Notes: generated by a model from the sequence alone, not told the origin. Counted from the first letter of the stretch, positions 11,614 to 23,415 are shown. The stretch: DNA of 56,304 nucleotides from Acanthamoeba sp. SK_2022b (GCA_027943245.1 JANDJZ010000388.1:1-56304), one strand, 5' to 3'. Numbers and translations: made by a program.

Positions 11614-14600
11614 AGAGAGAGAGAGAGAATTTGCGGACAGGAGGAAAAGCCCGTCTGAGTACGGGGCTAGGGCGCTGGGCCTCCTCCTGCGTCCTGGTGT
11701 GGGGGCGGGGTTTACGGGACTAGCGGTAGTCTGCGACGTATTTCCTTTTTTATGTCCAGCACCCGCTCACGCCTGCGGTTCCACATGGCGTGGGCCGCCC
11801 TCACGATGGTGTATTGCATCTCTTCGATGCAGGCTGCTACTTGCTTCGGGTTGACTCCCCACTCTATCAGGGCTGCCGGGAGGGCGGACGGGCAGAAACC
11901 TAGAGCTCCCATGTGTTTATTGTAGCCCGCCAGGGCGTAGGTGGCGGGCGACCGCGCCTCGGCGTCCACCCCGGCCGATGAGAACCAGGGGACAAGGTGT
12001 ACGTCGGGCTTGCCGGTGTACCTCCTGGCGATGTCCAGGATTTCTGCGTCGCGGCTAGAGCGCAGGTCGGCGGTAGCTACGCAGGAGGTATACACATGGT
12101 GGTGCATCTCCTTCTCGGTACCGCTTTCCCTGTACACTACGGCCGTGTCGGGCCCGCAGGCGGTTTCCACGGTGCATAAAGGGCAGCCCTGGTGGCAGTG
12201 AGCAGCTCGGTCCACGATCCATCTGCGGCTGTTCTCTGCCCTAGGGTTTTCTCTGGCGAACCAGGTACATCCGTCGGGCGATCGCTGCCAGTAAAGATGG
12301 ATCCTTTCAGCGTTTGGCGCTTGCGACTTCCACCGCGCGCTGTAGGCCCATCTTCTGATTCCCCTGCTATTAAAGTCCCTTGGTAGCCCCGACCTCCAGA
12401 AGTCTGTTGATCTATCCCGTAGGAACTCGCCTCTGGAGGCCCGGTTGGCCTGGGCCCTCCACCTGCTGTCGGTGGTAGCCTTGCGGGACAGCAGTTCCAG
12501 CCCGGCCTCCAGCAGGGATCCGTCGCCTCTTACGAGGGACACGTTGTCGAGGGAGCTGGCTGCGCTTCTCCGGTATACTAGGGTATGTCCGTGGCGGGCG
12601 GCGGAGGCCAGGCCGTCTGCGATGACGTTGCCCTGTACGAGGGTGTCGAAATCGGGTCCATGGAGGTCGCGGAGGTCTGCAAGTTTGGCCTCCCACCGTT
12701 TTAATCCCTCGCCTCCCGCTGCTCTTCTTTCTTCGCCTTTCCTTTCGATGTGGCTAGGCACATATGTGAAGGACACCTGGAAGCCTTGCTTCCTCCGGCT
12801 GTTGATGGCCTTGGCAATGTTTAGGATGACGCTTCTACCATCGGTATCCGCCTTTCTTCCCACCCGCCAGTCCTGGAAGTTGTGGATGGCACTCACCGCA
12901 CTCATGCAGTCCGTGACTACTTCTATGTTGTGTTGGCTTGGCGTGCGCTGTAGCGCCACCAGTATTGCCACTAGCTCTCCTACAAAAGAGGAGCCCCCCC
13001 CAGTGATGAGAACCTTCTCCTGTAGGCCGGGCTCATCCCCAAGGTATACTCCGGCCGTTGGTATCCCGTCAGCGTAGCTTCCGTCGGTCCAGACTCGTAC
13101 TGTGTTAGTCGCCCTGTTAAGGTTCAGCGCCGCCATTAGTGCGTCACTGGGGGTGTGTGGCGGGAGTGGCTTGCTCGTAGGGATGGCCCTAGTACTTACG
13201 TTGGTCATCACGGCCCTCATAGCAGTTATTTCGCGTGTGTCGCCTGGAGGGGGACGCCCTGGGGCGAATAGGGTTGACAGGTAGCTTTCGAGGCTGCCGG
13301 CCCCAGTTGGAAGCTGATCCCACTTGGTTATGCCTAGCCGGTACAGCCTGTGGACAACTTGATTTGTTTCGGAGCACCCCACATGTATCTGTTCAGGGTC
13401 TCGGACATTGACGTGTGGCGTTAGGCCCAGGTCTCGGAGGGAGGCCCTCCATCTGGTGATGGCGTCCCCGACCTGGCGGGCTCCACCCATGCTGGCCAGT
13501 ATGGTATCCGTTGCGATGGTGTTACCATTTACCAGTTGGGTGGTTGCGCTCCTGTGATGGAAGGCTGCGAGGCCCACCAGGCTCCTCAGCCCCAGACCCC
13601 CTCTCTGGGGTTCGATAAAGATAGGGTCCAGGTCATAGCGGGGCGGTAGGCCTTGTCTGCGGCGCACTGCCTTGGCAAGAGTACTGTCCAAAGTCAACAG
13701 GAGATCCCGGTCATAAGGGACGACAGGCATGCTATATGCCAGGAGGGCCACCGCGCCTGCATTGAGGACATGTACCAACTGGTCGGGTAGTATACGCTTG
13801 TACTGGATGGTGTTGAGGAAGCCGTGCACTTTTCGTGTTATCTCCGCCGCCTGCTTGCTCCAGTCAAGTGTGAGGCTCACCCATACTCCCAGGTATTTAT
13901 AGTGCTCCCTGGGGCCCAGTTTTTGTAGCGGGACGCCCTTGTAATAGAGGTTCAGTGACCCGTCGTTGGAATTGGTGGTGTAGCCCGATTTACTACAGTT
14001 GATGGTGAGGTTGAAGTGATCATAGAAGCGGACCAGTTTACTGTAAATGTCTAGGATATCGGCGTGGTCTTTGCCGATCAGGACCACGTCATCGCAGTAG
14101 GCCAGTGCAGGTAGGCGCAGCCCGGTTGCAAAACGGTAGCCAGCTGACTGGTCCTGTTCTAACCAGGCCAGGAGCGGGTTCAGGAAAATAATGAAGAGAA
14201 GGGGGGAGAGACCGTCCCCTTGTCTGACTCCCCGTTCATAGGGGATTTTTTCAGTCAGTTCACCATTCAAACGTAATTGTATTGTACTGTCAGTATATAT
14301 GTTTTCAATCGCGAGGGCGAATTGTTCGCCAACACCATATTGGCGGAGCGTTTGGGTGAGGGCGCTGTGCGATACACTGTCATACGCCTTGCTGAGGTCG
14401 ATGTATGCCAGGTGGATTTCCTTTCCTGCGGCCTGGCTGTCCTCGAGTGAGTCAACCAGTGCCCTTAGGCAGTCTTGGGTTGAGTGACCTGGGCGGAAAC
14501 CGTTTTGCAGCTTACTTAGTACTACTCCATTGAAGGCTTTGTAGAGGCGAGCAGTGAGCACGCTTGTGTAAACCTTGTATTGTACTTGGAGGAGTGTGAT

Positions 14601-17600
14601 GGGGCGGTAGTTGCCTGGGTGGGCTTGGTCGCCATCTTTGTACAGTAGTGTCACTGCTGCTTCCCTCCATTTGGCGGGCGGGGCTTGTCCTTGCAGACAT
14701 GCATTGAAGATGTGCTCCAGCACCTTCAGGTAAGGTTCCGGTAGTAGCTGTAGGACCCTAGCTGGGATCCTGTCTGTACCTGGGGTTGTGTTATTGAGTC
14801 CAGATATAGTGGCAGTGATTTCTGGTATTGTTATGGGTGCGGTCAGCGCCAGGCAGTCAGCTTCTGGTATTCTGGTGATGTGGTGGAGCCAAGGCTCCAA
14901 CCCTTTCTGGTTGGTCACACGCTTAAATAAGGTTCCCCACCATCGGGTGAACTCCCTATGTATAACTGCCTTGTCAGTGCTGCGTTCTGGTCCTCCTGCA
15001 GTCTGGTAGGTCACCTCCCGTATGACGTGCTTCCGCTCTTTCCCTGCACGCAGCATGCGCCAGAAGCCTTTAGGATTTCCATAGCCTGCCTTTATTAGGT
15101 TTCTTGTGTATTTTGCCGCACTGGCTCTTGCTATATCCTGGTGCGCCTTATTGATGTCCTTGGTGATCCTTCGTCTGCGCTCAACCATTGCCTGTAGGCT
15201 TTGTTCTATTGCTGTTTGGTCAAAGGTGGTGCCCACTTGCAGGTTGTATGTTGCTAGTTTCACACGGCTTTTGGTGCCCAATCCCGGTGGGCTCTTGTGG
15301 CGGAGGGCTGTTGCCAGGGAGTTGATTCCCTTGCTGAGGACTTGTCGTTCCGCTCGGAGGAGTTCATGGCGTGCACTTGCAAAAGGTCCTTTGCGTTTAC
15401 CCTTTTTTGGGACCAGGGTAGTCTCCATGGCCATCAGAATGGTCTGGTTGAGCTTGTCTTGCAGTGAGTTCCAGTCACCGAGGTGTGTAGTCTGGCTCAT
15501 TTCATGTTGCCATTGTTTGTCAGCCAGGAGGTTCAGTTTTGCGGAGAGGTTCTTCTGGGTTTCCAGGTCATCCAATAGGTATAGAGGGAGGCCAATGTGG
15601 GTTGATCTGATTGGTGAGTGGCGTGCAGGTAGGTGTCCTGCGTGAAGGTCTACTCGGATTGCTGCATGGTCTGTGTTGATGGGTGCATTAATGATACTAG
15701 TGTCCTGTATGCATTGACCTGCTCTCTTATTGGTGAGGCAGTAGTCAATTCGGGTGGTAGTAATATGTGGTTGCATGTCACCCTCTGCTGTTTTGCTTAC
15801 TTGTCGGAATGTATGTTTACTGCAATCAGGGTGGATTTTCCTATGTATGTCCATCAGTTTCTTTGAGTTGACCAAGTGTCTAACTGTCCAGTTTCCAGGT
15901 GTCTGCCGGCTGGATCCATAGTTGGTCCACTTTTCTCCTGGTGATAAGGTTGCATTCCAATCTCCAAGTAGGAGAAGGGGTGATTTTCTGTGGTTTTTCT
16001 GTGTAATGGGGGTGATGTATTTTTCTATGAACTTATTATTCTTGACACGATTGCCTGAGGGTGCATACACATTGTATACTGAGAGTGTAGCAGAGTCCAT
16101 TCTGATTTCTGCCTGGAAAAGCCGGTGGCATGTAGAGCCATTGTCTTTTGGGGTTTGTTGGAATTTGGCCTGGTGTGCATGCTCTTCAAGTATTAGGAAG
16201 GCTGTTCCTCCTCTAGGTTTTATCTGTGTGCTCCTGCCACGCCTATTGTGGCGACTTTTTTGCTTGGAGTTGGTTTCAGTCTTGGATTTTAGGTTCCAGA
16301 AGATAGAGACTCCATGTTGGGCAGCCACCTTTTCAATGTCATGATTTGGGGTTTCCTGCCATCGTCCTACCTCTTGTAGGGCCATCATCATCCATTTGTT
16401 GTCCCTCATCTTTTGGCATAGTGTGGGGATCTCCCTCCAGTTTTTTCTGATGTTGAGTGAGACTATTGAGGTTATGGCAGCAGTCAGTGGTGTGGTTAGA
16501 GGCTCAGGGCCTGTGCCTGCTGCATTCACTGTTGGGAGTGAGACCAGTAGTAGAAGCAGGATGAGCAGTAGTTTTCTGGTTCGTCTGGTGGGGCCACCTG
16601 TAGAGGATGTTGAGTGTTGTGGTAAGGTTCTTTGGAGGTGTCGGTGTTGAACATGGAGGTAAATGGGTATGAACGGGGCAATTTTATTAGGTATTGGCCT
16701 GGTCGCTGGCGTGGGCCAAGAGTGGGTGGGAGATATGAAGATGGCAAGGAGGCCCAGAAGAAGGCCAAGGGCCAAAGACCTCTTAACCCTGTTGGGATCT
16801 TGCTCTCGCTGCGGCAGCTCTCTCCAGTCTCTCCTTGATCCTCCTCTGGGTTGCAGCGGCGCGTTCGTGGGCCAACCCTTCTTCCTCAGCAATTGCTTGC
16901 CTTCTACGGTCGGCAGCCTCCCTGGCCTTCCTCTCCCGTTCTGCGTTCTCTCTGGCTCGGGCTGCCATCCGGTTGGCCCTGGATTCTTCGGCTTCCTGCC
17001 ACTGTCATCCTGTTCATGAGCGTTTGTATTGGTGGGGCAGGGTTGGTTGTCTAGTACAAAGTTGAAGCGGCTGGGGGATGTGGGTGGTGCCTCCATTTCT
17101 GGTCGGGTGAGGATCGGGTTGGGGGAGGTTATTGGGGGTGAGGCAGTTGGGAGGGCACGGTGTTTGTTGGTCGGAGCTCCGTTCGGGGACAGGTCTCTTT
17201 TTTTTTGGTTTTTATTCCATTTTTCCTTACTCCATGTGAAATTGTTCCTTTTTTGGTTTGGGTGGTACTGTTTGTTGGTTTGGTATGATACGGTCCTCTT
17301 CTCAGTTGGAGGGGGTTCGTTTTCCTCCAGGTGCGGGGGCGGCCCTTTGCCTCTCCATGGTCTGAGGGGCGAGGCGCCATGGGCGGGGTTTGTTGTATTG
17401 TGCGTAGCTGGTTTGGGTTCGCGTGGGTTGGAGGGGAGGGGTTCAGTTTGATTCGTCTTTTTGTGCTCGTTGGTCTTTTGTAGGCGCCATTCCGCCGCCT
17501 GGTAGTGTTTTGAGGGCCTCCAGGTCGACCCTGCGCTGTTATGGCTAGCGCGGCCTTTTTTATTTGTACGAATAGTTACAGTTCCATCTGCAGCCGTGTC

Positions 17601-17624
17601 CTCTCCCGGTTCCATTTTTCCGTC
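11614..17624 (-). mobile_element. APE-type non-LTR retrotransposon, apparently full length
   Basis: The element is about 6.01 kb, bounded by a 16-bp direct duplication. It is oriented leftward. The 5' end begins GACGGAAAA, giving only 9 nt before the ATG of its single ORF. The 3' UTR is about 98 nt (11614-11711). Read in element orientation, it ends in a TC dinucleotide tail (plus strand agagagagagagag at 11614 onward) rather than poly(A), next to the duplication. Domain order is N-terminal linker, AP-endonuclease-like endonuclease, reverse transcriptase, RNase H, Cys/His C terminus. Codon use and AT content (especially 15000-16700) are unlike the flanking host genes. The clade cannot be fixed by eye. 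RNase H-bearing groups such as I, R1 or Tad1 are candidates. Confidence 0.9.
11712..17615 (-). CDS. Retrotransposon polyprotein: endonuclease, reverse transcriptase, RNase H
   Basis: One uninterrupted 1967-residue frame without introns. Residues 1-275 are a basic, Pro/Asn-rich leader. Two hydrophobic stretches lie at about 279-296 and 348-365. The endonuclease spans about 385-660: SLNIR, ALQEVG (Glu415), [22 protein letters not shown] (Asp552, Asn554), [10 protein letters not shown] and TDHAAIRVD. The reverse transcriptase spans about 940-1290: [43 protein letters not shown] and the YCDD catalytic box at 1173-1176. RNase H spans about 1506-1675: [35 protein letters not shown], then after a roughly 40-residue insertion GNVIADGLA. 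The C terminus carries CPLC (1811-1814) and HHHVYTSC (1838-1845), a possible zinc site. All catalytic residues I can name are present, so it may be active. Confidence 0.93.
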   Translation of the reverse strand: MEPGEDTAADGTVTIRTNKKGRASHNSAGSTWRPSKHYQAAEWRLQKTNEHKKTNQTEPLPSNPREPKPATHNTTNPAHGASPLRPWRGKGPPPHLEENEPPPTEKRTVSYQTNKQYHPNQKRNNFTWSKEKWNKNQKKRDLSPNGAPTNKHRALPTASPPITSPNPILTRPEMEAPPTSPSRFNFVLDNQPCPTNTNAHEQDDSGRKPKNPGPTGWQPEPERTQNGRGRPGRLPTVEGKQLLRKKGWPTNAPLQPRGGSRRDWRELPQREQDPNRVKRSLALGLLLGLLAIFISPTHSWPTPATRPIPNKIAPFIPIYLHVQHRHLQRTLPQHSTSSTGGPTRRTRKLLLILLLLLVSLPTVNAAGTGPEPLTTPLTAAITSIVSLNIRKNWREIPTLCQKMRDNKWMMMALQEVGRWQETPNHDIEKVAAQHGVSIFWNLKSKTETNSKQKSRHNRRGRSTQIKPRGGTAFLILEEHAHQAKFQQTPKDNGSTCHRLFQAEIRMDSATLSVYNVYAPSGNRVKNNKFIEKYITPITQKNHRKSPLLLLGDWNATLSPGEKWTNYGSSRQTPGNWTVRHLVNSKKLMDIHRKIHPDCSKHTFRQVSKTAEGDMQPHITTTRIDYCLTNKRAGQCIQDTSIINAPINTDHAAIRVDLHAGHLPARHSPIRSTHIGLPLYLLDDLETQKNLSAKLNLLADKQWQHEMSQTTHLGDWNSLQDKLNQTILMAMETTLVPKKGKRKGPFASARHELLRAERQVLSKGINSLATALRHKSPPGLGTKSRVKLATYNLQVGTTFDQTAIEQSLQAMVERRRRITKDINKAHQDIARASAAKYTRNLIKAGYGNPKGFWRMLRAGKERKHVIREVTYQTAGGPERSTDKAVIHREFTRWWGTLFKRVTNQKGLEPWLHHITRIPEADCLALTAPITIPEITATISGLNNTTPGTDRIPARVLQLLPEPYLKVLEHIFNACLQGQAPPAKWREAAVTLLYKDGDQAHPGNYRPITLLQVQYKVYTSVLTARLYKAFNGVVLSKLQNGFRPGHSTQDCLRALVDSLEDSQAAGKEIHLAYIDLSKAYDSVSHSALTQTLRQYGVGEQFALAIENIYTDSTIQLRLNGELTEKIPYERGVRQGDGLSPLLFIIFLNPLLAWLEQDQSAGYRFATGLRLPALAYCDDVVLIGKDHADILDIYSKLVRFYDHFNLTINCSKSGYTTNSNDGSLNLYYKGVPLQKLGPREHYKYLGVWVSLTLDWSKQAAEITRKVHGFLNTIQYKRILPDQLVHVLNAGAVALLAYSMPVVPYDRDLLLTLDSTLAKAVRRRQGLPPRYDLDPIFIEPQRGGLGLRSLVGLAAFHHRSATTQLVNGNTIATDTILASMGGARQVGDAITRWRASLRDLGLTPHVNVRDPEQIHVGCSETNQVVHRLYRLGITKWDQLPTGAGSLESYLSTLFAPGRPPPGDTREITAMRAVMTNVSTRAIPTSKPLPPHTPSDALMAALNLNRATNTVRVWTDGSYADGIPTAGVYLGDEPGLQEKVLITGGGSSFVGELVAILVALQRTPSQHNIEVVTDCMSAVSAIHNFQDWRVGRKADTDGRSVILNIAKAINSRRKQGFQVSFTYVPSHIERKGEERRAAGGEGLKRWEAKLADLRDLHGPDFDTLVQGNVIADGLASAARHGHTLVYRRSAASSLDNVSLVRGDGSLLEAGLELLSRKATTDSRWRAQANRASRGEFLRDRSTDFWRSGLPRDFNSRGIRRWAYSARWKSQAPNAERIHLYWQRSPDGCTWFARENPRAENSRRWIVDRAAHCHQGCPLCTVETACGPDTAVVYRESGTEKEMHHHVYTSCVATADLRSSRDAEILDIARRYTGKPDVHLVPWFSSAGVDAEARSPATYALAGYNKHMGALGFCPSALPAALIEWGVNPKQVAACIEEMQYTIVRAAHAMWNRRRERVLDIKKEIRRRLPLVP

Positions 17625-17640
17625 TCCTCATCTTCAACTG
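17625..17640. repeat. Target-site duplication, right copy (16 bp)
   Basis: Identical to 11598-11613. On the minus strand it carries a duplicated COQ5 ATG (17629-17631), now 16 nt upstream of and out of frame with the retrotransposon ORF. Confidence 0.85.
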
Positions 17641-17795
17641 GATCAGCTGCAAAAAGAAATGCGCATTTCTTTTTGCATTTTACGTTGTCGACACCTTCCC
17701 GGAGCTTCGAGAAGTATTTATTTCTGGGCCTTTTCTTTGCAAGCGTTAGATTTGTCCATTCGCTTCGGTCCCATTTCCATCTAGATCTGTGCAAG
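17641..17795. promoter_or_regulatory. Former COQ5/RanBP1 divergent promoter
   Basis: In an empty site, this 155 bp plus the 16-bp target would be everything between the COQ5 and RanBP1 start codons. On the minus strand 'tttctttttgcag' just upstream of the target looks like a splice acceptor and could have ended a COQ5 5' UTR intron. Inference from layout. Confidence 0.5.
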
Positions 17796-18611
17796 ATGTC
17801 CGATTCGACTACCCCCACTGAGACTAAGCCCGAGGAGACGAAGACGGAGGAGACTCCCGCCGCGGCCGCTGAGGGACAGGCCCCTGCCGCTGAGACCAAG
17901 AAGGAGGAGACCCCTGCCGCTGAGGGTGAGTCCAAGACCGAGGGTGCCGCTGAGGGCGAGGGTTCGTCCCTCACTGAGGTGAAGGTGGTCACCAACGAGG
18001 AGAATGAAGAGACTCTCTTCAAGATGTGCGTACTACAGCTCCGCCCCTCCTTTTTTTTTCAAGCTTCCTGACTTCTTGCATCTTTCGCGTGCAGCCGCGC
18101 CAAGCTGTTCCGCTTCGCCAAGGAGACCAGCGAATGGAAGGAGAGGGGTGTGGGTGATGTGAAGTTCTTGAAGCACAAGGATACCGGTAAGATCCGTGTT
18201 CTCATGCGCCGAGACAAGACCCTTAAGATCTGCGCCAATCACTACAGTACGTGCAGCATTCTTTGTTGGAGCTAGCGACCAACCTACCCACCAATTTAAT
18301 CACAACTCTCATCTCTATTCGCCTACAGTTCTCCCCGCCATCAAGCTTGAGAGCAATGCTGGCAGCGACAGGTCGTGGGTGTGGACCGCCTACGCTGATG
18401 TCTCTGATGAGGAGGCTGGCGTCAGGGACGACGTCTTGGCGATTAGGTTTGCCAATTCTGAGAGTACGCGCCCTTTTGCACCAGCTGCCCGCCAAAAATT
18501 GATCGAGCTAATTATCGGTGAATCTTGTGCTCTGCAGACGCCACCAAGTTCAAGGAGGAGTTCGAGAAGTGCCAGGCTGAGATGGCCAAGCTCGGTGGCG
18601 ACAAGGAGTAA
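17796..18611 (+). CDS. RANBP1: Ran-binding protein 1
   Basis: Four exons: 17796-18025, 18095-18246, 18329-18463 and 18538-18611, with all donor/acceptor phases consistent. The leader of about 65 residues is Glu/Thr/Ala-rich. The single Ran-binding domain reads [72 protein letters not shown] and [13 protein letters not shown]. These align without gaps to animal RanBP1, including the R-x-K-L-[FY]-R-[FY] and WKERG.GD[VI]K segments. It binds Ran-GTP and assists RanGAP in releasing cargo at the end of nuclear export. The C terminus is short (ends GGDKE) with no obvious leucine-rich export signal of the mammalian type. Confidence 0.96.
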
Positions 18612-18711
18612 ACAGAGCCTTTTGTATGCTTCTTGAATTTTCATCACTATAAATAGTCCACATCTTTCTCCATTCATTTGCCAGCGAGCATGCTCTATCT
18701 GCTCCGCGCTA

Positions 18712-21480
18712 TCATGTCCACGAGACGTCCTCGTCGTCTTCGCTCTCCTCTTCCTCTTCATCTTCTGATTCCTCGTCTGCGTACTCGATCGGTTCCTCGT
18801 CCTGCAGGAGCAACCTGCTGAAGAAGCCCGTCCGCGCTTCTCCCGCTGGTCGCTCCTCGTCGAGGATCTCGAATGGTTCCACCTCGTCGTCGTCGTCGTC
18901 GTCTTCTTCGCCTCCTCCTTCTCGACCGCCTCCCACGCCGGCCCTCAGCATCCGCTCCAGCATGCTCATGCTGGCTTCGATCCTCTCCGCGTGCGCCTCC
19001 AGCGGCATCGGCGGCGTCTCGGACGAGACCGCCGTGCCTGGCGTTGGCGCAGATGGCGGCAGCTCCTCCTCTTCGTGCTCGCCCTCGGCTTCTCGCCTGT
19101 CCTTGGTGTTCGCCTCGTTGATGAGCATGGTCAGCCGTTCGGTCATCAGCTTGCGGATCGCGTCCAGCGTCTTCTGCGTGTAGAACCCATTGGCCCGCTA
19201 CATCACGCCCCCACGTCAGCAACAAATAAATACATAAATAAATAAAAAGAAATAGAAATAGAAATAATAACAATCGCAACGAGTAGAGGCGCGTACGTTG
19301 AAAGTGGTGGTGAAGCTGTCCGGCGACTGCACGAGCTTCTGGATGCGGGCGTCGTCGATGTCGCACAGCTGGTACAGGGTCTGCTGGCGGCTGGGCAGGA
19401 TCGAGAAGCGGTGCTCCAGCTGCAGCTCCTCTCGCTCCGTCCTGCGAGGCGCACACGCACAGCACGAGGCGATGAGATGACTCGATGAAACCAACCAGCT
19501 CCTTCATCTTGTTCGTTCGTTCAGGTTCTATTCAACCAGGGAGATTGGGGGGGGGGGCAAAGAGGCGCACTGAGGGGGAGCAGAGGCGGGCTGCAGCATG
19601 GTGGAGACGTCCATTTGCACGTTGAGCTTGCGCCGACGCGGTGCGTGCTGTGTGTAGGTGAGCTGCGCCTTGCGCGTGTTGCTCGGCGCAACGCGGAAGT
19701 CGATCACCTGGTACCTGTGCACAGGCCGTTCGCGTTCGTTCGGTCCATGCGCCCAGCGACGTTTGGGGGGGGGGCACCGACGTACACTCGGGCGTCGGGG
19801 TGCTGGCGCGGGTCGTAAGCGTAGCGCACCCACATCTTGCGCCACGGCCCGCTCTTGAAATGGTAGGCCACCGCCGACAGGGCCCTGCCCATGCAAGTGG
19901 GGGGGGGGAGAGAGAGAGAGAGAGATGAGGAGCGCGTCGGTGACTGAACCGCGTGTTTGGCAGAAGACGAATGGGAGGAGGGAGAGGGGGGGGGGCAGCC
20001 CACCTCTTCACCTTGGAGCCGAGCTCCGCGGGGACGTTGGCGCTGAGGGCCACGTTGGACCAGACCGGGCGCTGCTCGAACAGAGTGCGCAGGAGGGCCT
20101 CCAGGCGCTTCAGGTCCTTGCCCTTCCGCTGGTCATCCACCGGCGGGCCCTGCGGCACGACCTCTGCGACACGACGCAACATGGGGTCAGCCACGCACTG
20201 CTCGCGCGCCTCCCCTCCCGGCCAGATAAAGAAGAGGGCGTGGTCGCGTGAGCCTCACCTTCATCAATGCCCACGGCGGGGAGCCGCAGGGACGTGGCCG
20301 GCTGGCGCCGCAGCGCTCGCTCGAACTTCTTTGTGACCTGCGCGCGCATGGGAGGGGAGAAGTAGTCATTCAGCCCAAGAGGGGGACCACGTGGTGTGGC
20401 GGTGGGGAGGTACCTCGCCGTCGGGGCCCTGTTCCTCGACCACCCTGAACAGGGGGTTGGCCAGGAATCGATAGCTCTGCGGCATGTCCACTTTGGAGAA
20501 GATGGGCGGGGGCAGGTGCATGGGCTCGTCCTTCTCGCCCCAGTCTGGCAGGAGGGGGGGGGGGGGGGAGAGAAGCGTGCAGTCAGGCGACTACAACCTG
20601 AAGCCATTCGCGAGTGGCGGCACGGCCTACCTTGGCTCATGAGCTGGAAGGCTCCTCGCTGCTCCTTCACCACCACCTCGGGAGGGGGCACGTACTGGAA
20701 GTCGGCCATTCCTGGTGTAAGAGGGGCGGAGGGGCGTGAGCGAACAGGAGGGCGATGCAGAACGACAAAGCGAGGGGCGAGGCGTGGTGCCTTTGAACTG
20801 GTAGACGGCAGGGATCATGGCCACCATCTCGGTCGTGAAGTCGTTTGGTCTCGCCTCTGAGTGTGTAGGAGAACGTTCGCGCGTAGAGGAGTCAGAACAT
20901 AAAAGTGTAGAGAGACCATGACAGAGGGACATGGACCATGGGAGAGAGAGGAGGGACGTAGGAAGCCACCTTCTTGTGGTCGAGGCGCTGTAGAGCTGGG
21001 CGGTGCTTTCCTACGCCTGCGGGTGACCTTCAGGAGCAACGAAGAGCCCAGCGTGTAGTCTCCGAACAGGGGGTGCGCGTAGGGATCCTCTGGGCGAAAG
21101 CTCAACGCCAAGAGCTTGGCCTTCTCGTCGAAGGCCTGCGGGTTGTGCAGCACGGTCGGTCCGAGGGGTGAGCGCCTCACGTCATGGGCGTTGTGTGGCG
21201 CTGGGCCAACGGGATGGGGGGGGGGTCCTACCTTGGTAAGTGCAGGGAGACCACCCAGAGTCGCGATAGCACGCTGCACATCGCGCACGTGGGCAGGGTG
21301 CTCCACGCACACGAGGTTGCGCGACGGCAGTGGGAATATAGGGGCAGGTTTGAAGGGCGCCCGATTCGCGGCACCGGCAGCCGTCTCATCAGCGCCAGTC
21401 CCTTTGTACGCCGCCTCCCTCTCTTCGGCCCCTTGAGAAGTTGCCTGGGACGAGGGCACTATATCCATAGGCTCCATCTT
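18712..21480 (-). CDS. GTF3C5: General transcription factor IIIC subunit 5 (TFIIIC Tau95/Sfc1 family)
   Basis: About ten exons. The N terminus carries IFPLPSRNLVCVEHPAHVRD, typical of the family's opening '[LV]xxVEYPGxVxN' segment. Then come FRPEDPYAHPLFGD and SSLLLKVTRRRR (the dimerisation-domain beta-barrel), and FTTEMVAMIPAVYQFKG. The DNA-binding part reads RPVWSNVALSANVPAELGSK, then VAYHFKSGPWRKMWVRYAYD, then DPRQHPDARVYQVIDFR, which closely matches the human and fungal 'GPWRxxWxRFGYDPRxxPxAxxYQxxDFR' block. The C-terminal tail is strongly acidic (EDDDDDDEVEPFEI and ESEDEEEEESEDDED). TFIIIC binds the tRNA-gene A and B boxes and recruits TFIIIB; this subunit contacts the A-box side. Introns have long C-runs on the sense strand. 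Confidence 0.9.
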
Positions 21481-21832
21481 TGGCCCCAATCCAATGTAAC
21501 GTTATCCAGAAAATCATTTCCTTGGTATTTTCCCTGAGCATCTCGTTGCGAGGCTCCCGTCACTCCCAGAAAGCCCACCCACGAACATTCCACACATGTC
21601 CATCCGGAGTCACACCGCGGACTTCGAACGGAGCCAATGGTGGGCGGACTCTGGAGTCTTTGTCGTGGCCGCTTGCCTCTCGCGGTGGATCTTACCTTTC
21701 TGCTGCCCCCAAGCGCCAAGGCGCCTTCCTTTGCAGCAAAGTCGCACACCACACGACCCCAGCCGCAGCCGCAACACTGTGACACTTGCCTCTGGCCTTA
21801 AGCAAGCCCCCTTGCCGCGCACAAAGAAGAGG
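21481..21832. promoter_or_regulatory. Divergent promoter region, TFIIIC5 / SAP protein
   Basis: About 350 bp between divergent start codons. The frame of the SAP gene is open upstream to 21596, so a longer N terminus cannot be excluded, but that extension has no family signal. Nothing else recognised. Confidence 0.4.
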
Positions 21833-23415
21833 ATGGACGTAGGTGCAGACGAGTACTTGAACTGGGGTCGCACCCGTTTGAGAGTGGAGCTGAAGAAGCG
21901 CGGCCTGTCGCCCTCAGGCCTCAAGACAGAACTGCTGGCCCGCCTCGAAGAATACTTCAAGCGGCAGAGGGCCAGCGGGGGAGGAGGAGGGGCAGGCCAC
22001 CACCTCAACCTCAACCATAACAACAACAACAACAATAGCAGTAGAGGACACAGCTACCACCGCTCGCCCGCCCCAGTTTCTTCTGCCGCAAGCCTACACT
22101 CGCAGCAGCAGCAACCCCACCTCCTACCCAAACAACACCACTCCAAGCAGCTGTTGGACCTCTTCCACCACCAGCTCCAGCAACAGCAACAGAACGAGGC
22201 TGCCGCCCTTGGGTACCGGCGCCCATTCTCTTTTTCTGCCCCGCAACCGCTTTCTGCTTCTTCTACCCGGTTTTCTGGGGGGCCTCCCTTCTGGGTCCAT
22301 TTCCAAACTCTAGAGGGCCCCAAACGTTTGTACAAACGAAGCGCTTTGCATCTAACGCGTTGTAACTCCATGTCCATGTTTGCAGAAGGGAGCTGCCCAG
22401 GAAACGGTCGAGGAAGAGCCAAACCCCCCGACGCGGGCTTCAGCCCCAGGGAGGAGGCAGCGCCGACAACACGAGCAGCGACGGGGAAGGGAGCGACCAC
22501 ACCAGCGGCGGCAGCAGCAGCAGCGGCAGCCCCCACTCGTCCACGTCGTCGCCCTCGCTGGGCGGCTACGGCGGCAGCAGCGACATACACCAGACCAACA
22601 ACAGCTACAACTACTTGGGCAACGACTACCCGTCCTACCCCCACAAGAAGGCCCGCTTGGGCCAGCACTACAACCAGCACGAGAGCGACGACAACGGCAG
22701 GGGCGAGGCCGCATCGGACGGGGAGCACTCCAAGGGGTCCCCGAAGACGATGACCGCGCTGTCGGGGCGGGCCTTCAAGAAGGAGTCGGGCCAGGTGCAG
22801 GCGCCTCACGCCGAGGTGCGGAGCGTCGAGACGATCGCGTTCGGGCCGGGCGACCAGTTCCACTTCACCCACCGCTTCTGGCGAGGCAAGCTCCTGCGGC
22901 GACGTTTCGACTTCTACGGCACCTACTCGATCGTGCCCATCGCAGGCTCGCCCGTCGATGGCGCCGCTGCCGTTGCTGGCGGCGGTGGTAGCGGCAGCAG
23001 CGACCTTCAGCTCGACGACCTCGTGGCGCTGAGCTGTGCGCTCGCGGCCGCGGCCGGTGCGGGCGAGAAGGACGGGGCGGCGACGGCCAAGGCCGACGAG
23101 AACCGTCTGAAAGAGCGCACCGAGGGCAAGGTCATCCTCCACTGGCCCTCCAAACTCGACGCGCCCGAGTTGCGCGACTGGCAGTTCGACCAGAGCTACT
23201 CGCACCTCTTCCTCGCTGCCACCGCGTCGCCATCGACCAGCGGGTCGACGGCTGGTGGCGGTGCCCTCGGGTCATCGTCCGATGCGTCGTCGTTGCAGCA
23301 GCCAGGCAGCACGTCCCCCGTGGTCAGCCATGGCATCGCTGGACCTCAGGCGCGTAAGCGGCCGCACTTCCTCTACACCAAGCATAGTGCTGTGTTCGTG
23401 GAAGACACTTGCTAA
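21833..23415 (+). CDS. SAP-domain protein with novel conserved-looking C-terminal domain
   Basis: Two exons: 21833 to about 22213, and about 22386 to TAA 23413-23415. The SAP motif is at residues about 10-45 (WGRTRLRVELKKRGLSPSGL then KTELLARLEEYF). SAP motifs bind AT-rich DNA or chromatin. A Gly/Asn/His/Gln-rich linker follows. In exon 2 the correct frame begins RRELPRKRSRKSQTPRRG (a likely nuclear signal) and a Ser/Gly-rich stretch. A folded-looking segment follows: VRSVETIAFGPGDQFHFTHR, FWRGKLLRRRFDFYGTYSIV, VILHWPSKLDAPELRDWQFD and RKRPHFLYTKHSAVFVED. I do not recognise that part. A nuclear, nucleic-acid-linked role is inferred from the SAP motif alone. Confidence 0.75.

Noticed and set aside
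11614..17624. LTR retrotransposon
   Set aside because: No terminal repeats, no gag/protease/integrase; endonuclease-RT-RNase H order and target duplication fit a non-LTR element.
22054..23205. 383-codon minus-strand ORF opposite the SAP gene
   Set aside because: Antisense shadow of GC-rich codons; Ala/Val/Gly/Arg-only texture, no motif.
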